Notes under the pieces: model-generated
What the model was told of the DNA's origin: nothing
Databases searched by the model: none
What the model saw: the letters and a program-made list of their open reading frames with translations, nothing else
Translations under genes and position numbers: made by a program
DNA from: Anaerolineae bacterium
GTDB taxonomy: Bacteria > Chloroflexota > Anaerolineae > JAAYZQ01
Length of the DNA: 9,997 nucleotides
Assembly: GCA_016926595.1 (NCBI GenBank)
Contig: JAFGOG010000500.1
Location: 1-9,997 of the forward strand
Reading direction: 5' to 3'
Shown: one piece after another, positions 7,396-9,997 of the stretch
Layout of the letters: each line of letters starts with the position of its first letter
Numbering within the stretch: the stretch's first letter is position 1

Positions 7396-9237
7396 ATGCC
7401 AAGAGGAAAAAGCCAATCGGAGCCAGATCTGCTGCGTGACGTCCTGGAGAGTTACACCGTGCCTGTGCTGCGCGGGCTGGCCGGACTGCTGGACAGGGGG
7501 TTGCCGACACGCAAGGCCGAGCTGGTGAGCCTGATCCTGAAGCGCCTGGAAGATCCCCAGCGACTGCGGCAATTGTGGACGGATTTCGACGAACGGCAAC
7601 AGGCAGCGGTGGCCGAGACAGTCCATTCGACCTCGGGCCAGTTCGACGGGGCTGCCTTTCGGGCCAAGTATGGCACAGATCCCAACTGGGGCCGGATCAG
7701 CCGCTGGGGGTCGATAGAAGACCCTTCGCCGTTATGCCTGTTCATCTACAGTGGCCGGATGCCCCGCGATCTGCGAGGACGGCTCAAGGCGTTCGTGCCG
7801 GCTCCACGCGCTGCCCGGATCACGACGGTGGATGGGCCGCCAGATACCCTCTCCCAGAGTTGGTACAACTACCAGACGAACAAGGAAGAGATCGTCGAGG
7901 TTCCGGTGATCCGCGCCGAGATGGAGCGGGCCGCCCAACACGATCTGCTGGCCGTGTTGCGCCTGGTGGACGCCGGCAAGGTCCGGGTCAGCGACAAGAC
8001 CAAGCGGGCAACGGCCGCCGGAGCGCGGGCGATCACCGAGGTGTTGCAGGGCGGCGATTTTTACCCACCGGTCGAAAGCTCCGACCCTTGGACGACCGAG
8101 CCGGGCGCCATCAAGGCATTCGCCTGGTCGTTGATCCTCCAGGCAGCCGGGCTGGCCGAACTGTCGGGGACCAAGCTCCAGCTCACGGCGGCCGGCCGCA
8201 AGGCACTGACCTCGCCACCGCACGAGACGATCCGCCGCGCCTGGAACCGCTGGCTCAAGACGACGATCCTGGACGAATTCAACCGGGTGCATACCATCAA
8301 AGGGCAGACGGGCAAGGGCAAGCGGCAGATGACGGCCGCTTCGAGCCGGCGCCAGGTGATCGCCGAGGCGCTAGCCGCTTGCCCGCCGCAGGAGTGGATA
8401 GCGTTCGATGAGTTTTCCCGTTTCATGCGCGCTTCTGGCTACAAGTTTGAAGTCGCCCGCGACCTGTGGCACCTCTATATCGGCGACTCGAACTATGGCA
8501 GCCTGGGCTATTCGGGCTTTGGTGATTGGCCCATCGTCCAGGGCCGCTATCTGCTGGCCTTCCTTTTCGAGTACGCGGCGACGATGGGCCTGGTGGACGT
8601 GGCCTACATCCACCCCGCCGGTGCCCGCGACGACTATGGCAAGTTGTGGGGGGTGGACGATCTGGATTGCCTGAGCAGCTACGATGGGCTGTTGTACCTG
8701 CGCCTCAACGGGTTGGGAGCCTGGTGCTTGGGGCTGACCGACGAGTACGCGCCCTCGCCGCTGGAGGTGCGCCAGGTGCTCCGGGTGCTACCCAACCGGG
8801 ATGTGGTGGCGGTGGGGCCTCTCGATCCGGCCGACGCGCTGTTCGTGGAACAGTTTGCGGCGCAGACTTCCGACGTGGTGTGGCGGATCGAGCCGGTCAA
8901 GCTGCTGGAAATGCTGGAGCAGGGCCATTCCGTGGCCGAGGTGGAGAATTTCTTGACAGCCCGCAGCGGCGACCGTCTGCCGGACAACGTGGCTATCCTG
9001 CTGAAAGAGACGGGCGAACGGGCGTCGTTACTCGTGGACCTTGGCCCGGCGCGGTTGATCGAGGCCCGGGATCCGGCGCTGATGCAACTCATCGCCAACG
9101 ACAGTCGCCTCAAGGGCCTGTGTCTTCCGGCTGGAGAGCGATGCCTGGCGATCCCTGGTGGCTCGGAAGCTACCTTCCGCCGCGCCTTGCGCGAACTGGG
9201 GTATGGCTTGCCTCTGTCTCAAGGGGGGAGACGGTAG
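7396..9237 (+). CDS. Helicase-associated SAP/winged-helix protein (613 aa), divergent partner of the XPB operon
   Basis: ATG 7396 follows a G-rich ribosome site (GGGGGGCGGA, 7384-7393) and a good promoter. The layout parallels the two partners on the other strand. A SAP-like segment spans about 18-52 (TVPVLRGLAGLLDRGLPTRK). A helical region follows (WTDFDERQQAAVAETV). A winged-helix-like region covers about 325-440 (CPPQEWIAFDEFSRFM), with an aromatic/Gly-rich stretch (YIGDSNYGSLGYSGFGDW) that recalls the Tyr-rich insert of the 774-aa protein. The C-terminal XPB-N-like module is at about 462-605 (VLPNRDVVAVGPLDPAD, RLPDNVAILLKETGERAS). It lacks the SWIM finger and has only one C-terminal module. 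No signal peptide, membrane segment or catalytic motif is seen. Inferred role: a DNA-binding partner or regulator acting with the XPB helicase; being divergently transcribed, it could also be a locus regulator. Confidence 0.85.
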   Translation: MPRGKSQSEPDLLRDVLESYTVPVLRGLAGLLDRGLPTRKAELVSLILKRLEDPQRLRQLWTDFDERQQAAVAETVHSTSGQFDGAAFRAKYGTDPNWGRISRWGSIEDPSPLCLFIYSGRMPRDLRGRLKAFVPAPRAARITTVDGPPDTLSQSWYNYQTNKEEIVEVPVIRAEMERAAQHDLLAVLRLVDAGKVRVSDKTKRATAAGARAITEVLQGGDFYPPVESSDPWTTEPGAIKAFAWSLILQAAGLAELSGTKLQLTAAGRKALTSPPHETIRRAWNRWLKTTILDEFNRVHTIKGQTGKGKRQMTAASSRRQVIAEALAACPPQEWIAFDEFSRFMRASGYKFEVARDLWHLYIGDSNYGSLGYSGFGDWPIVQGRYLLAFLFEYAATMGLVDVAYIHPAGARDDYGKLWGVDDLDCLSSYDGLLYLRLNGLGAWCLGLTDEYAPSPLEVRQVLRVLPNRDVVAVGPLDPADALFVEQFAAQTSDVVWRIEPVKLLEMLEQGHSVAEVENFLTARSGDRLPDNVAILLKETGERASLLVDLGPARLIEARDPALMQLIANDSRLKGLCLPAGERCLAIPGGSEATFRRALRELGYGLPLSQGGRR

Positions 9238-9292
9238 GAGTCAACATCCATGCTTTACATCAACTATCGCTGAAAACAGTATGGACGCGGGT

Positions 9293-9311
9293 CTTTTGTG
9301 GACCTTTTGTG
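9293..9311 (+). repeat. 8-bp direct repeat at the comM fragment 3 junction
   Basis: CTTTTGTG occurs at 9293-9300 and again at 9304-9311, separated by 3 bases. The second copy encodes part of FVLIGSM, where ComM similarity begins. It may be a scar of the event that joined this fragment to the upstream DNA, or chance. Confidence 0.35.
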
Positions 9312-9803
9312 CTTATCGGAAGTATGAACCCCTGCCCATGTGGCTACTATGGCGATCCGGTGCAGGAATGCACGTGCAGCAACGCCATGGTCACCCGCTA
9401 TCAGAAGCGGATCTCCGGCCCGCTGCTGGACCGGATTGACATCCACATCGAGGTGCCGCGGGTGGACTATGAGAAACTGTCGAGCGACCGGCTGGGCGAG
9501 CCGTCGGCCGCCATACACGCGCAGGTGGAGGCAGCGCGAGACCGCCAGCGGGCGCGGTTTCGCGGCACGAGGCTGCTGGCGAACGCCGACATGGGGCCGG
9601 GGGAGGTGCGGGACTTTTGCCGGCTGGATGACGCGGGGAAGAGGTTGCTGAAGGCGGCGATGCACCAGTTGAATATGAGCGCGCGGGCGTATCACAGGAT
9701 TTTGAAGCTGGCGCGGACGATTGCGGACCTGGCGGGGAGTGCGGAGATCCAGACGGCGCATTTGGCGGAGGCGATTCAGTACCGGCCGAGAAGGCAGACC
9801 TGA
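9309..9803 (+). pseudogene. comM: ComM/YifB-like C-terminal fragment 3, frame intact but ATPase core missing
   Basis: [17 protein letters not shown] opens the ComM-like part (sensor-1 strand of the AAA+ core), followed by [20 protein letters not shown] and a complete C-terminal Mg-chelatase helical domain ending at TGA 9801-9803. About 164 residues of a protein normally near 500 remain; the Lon-like domain, Walker A and Walker B are absent. The frame is open further upstream, but that part is an out-of-frame readthrough of the 613-aa gene. Possible starts are GTG 9309 and ATG 9324, neither with a well-placed ribosome site, so expression is doubtful. Bases 9329-9803 align with 1-474: by hand count 43 substitutions and one indel, about 91% identity. 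This copy has the extra base that keeps the frame open. Confidence 0.82.
9329..9803 (+). repeat. Right copy of a 475-bp direct repeat (left copy at 1-474)
   Basis: The two comM 3' fragments are direct repeats that flank the complete XPB locus. Identity is uneven: 3 differences over 301-450 of the left copy, but 15 in the 59 bases at 182-240. The left copy starts at the window edge, so the repeat may extend further that way. Homologous recombination between the copies would delete about 9.3 kb. Confidence 0.85.
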
Positions 9804-9927
9804 GCTGCAGGCCCACCAGATGGTCCCACCCATTGCCCACGACGCGATCTTCGTTCTGCTAATTTCCCATAAACGGACTATCAGGCAGTCTCGGTGGCGG
9901 CATTCTTCCGGGCGCTGTCCGATCCAC

Positions 9928-9956
9928 TTGACATGAACAGGTTCTGAGGGCATAAT
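9928..9956 (+). promoter_or_regulatory. Strong sigma-70-type promoter reading out of the window
   Basis: A perfect -35 TTGACA (9928-9933), a 17-base spacer and CATAAT (9951-9956, 5 of 6). A transcript would start near 9963 and serve a gene or RNA right of the window. The surrounding 9804-9997 holds no other gene that I can support. Confidence 0.65.
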
Positions 9957-9997
9957 ATGGGCGTCGTCAGGACTGTGCCGCAAACCAGATTGCTCGA

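Noticed and set aside
9254..9282. TTTACA-17-CAGTAT as a promoter for comM fragment 3
   Set aside because: The -10 box matches only 3 of 6 bases and the fragment lacks a good start.
8526..9301. Long N-terminal extension of the comM fragment 3 frame
   Set aside because: It is the +1 frame of the 613-aa gene, low-complexity Arg/Gly/Pro-rich, and only the part from about 9302 resembles ComM.
9264..9983. 239-aa minus-strand ORF over fragment 3, with a similar one at 139-468
   Set aside because: Both are antisense to the comM repeats and mirror each other only because the repeats are similar.
1..9997. CRISPR arrays, tRNA/rRNA genes, integrase or transposase genes
   Set aside because: None seen on either strand; no regularly spaced short repeats and no recombinase motifs in the large ORFs.

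Overview
The window is high-GC bacterial DNA (above 60% by eye). Its core is a compact locus for an XPB-type DNA helicase and three large partner proteins. An XPB gene next to big SAP/winged-helix/SWIM 'helicase-associated' proteins suggests Chloroflexota (Anaerolineae-like). A simpler pairing is known in Actinobacteria (Rv0861c/Rv0862c of Mycobacterium tuberculosis). The taxon is an inference; the window has no rRNA or other marker gene.

Layout, left to right. (1) 1-474: the 3' part of a comM/yifB-like gene, broken by a 1-base deletion. (2) 475-584: short intergenic DNA. (3) 585-766: a second, more diverged and doubly truncated comM fragment. (4) 777-7247, minus strand: a tight three-gene operon read right to left. 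It encodes an XPB helicase (5454-7247), then a SWIM zinc-finger/SAP protein (3138-5450, 3-bp gap), then a 774-aa helicase-associated protein (777-3101). A perfect 9-bp-arm palindrome lies between the last two. (5) 7248-7395: a divergent promoter region with one plausible sigma-70 promoter per strand. (6) 7396-9237, plus strand: a third helicase-associated protein (613 aa). (7) 9309-9803: a third comM 3' fragment, about 91% identical to the first, with an intact frame but no ATPase core. (8) 9804-9997: non-coding DNA ending in a near-consensus promoter that reads out of the window.

How the genes fit together. The XPB protein has all the superfamily 2 helicase motifs plus the XPB RED motif, and an N-terminal module of about 160 residues. 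By eye, that module recurs at the C-terminus of each partner, twice in tandem in the 774-aa protein, giving five copies in four proteins. The partners also share a SAP-like segment followed by winged-helix-like regions, so they look like one paralogous family of DNA-binding co-factors around one motor. DNA repair (an NER-like unwinding complex) or genome defence are both possible. No nuclease is visible.

The locus lies between comM 3' ends. The two whose start can be seen begin at the same place in the protein, around the NPCPCG motif. That suggests repeated insertion into, or recombination at, one site in comM, so the XPB locus may be an island or cargo at a comM hotspot. No integrase or transposase is present to prove it.
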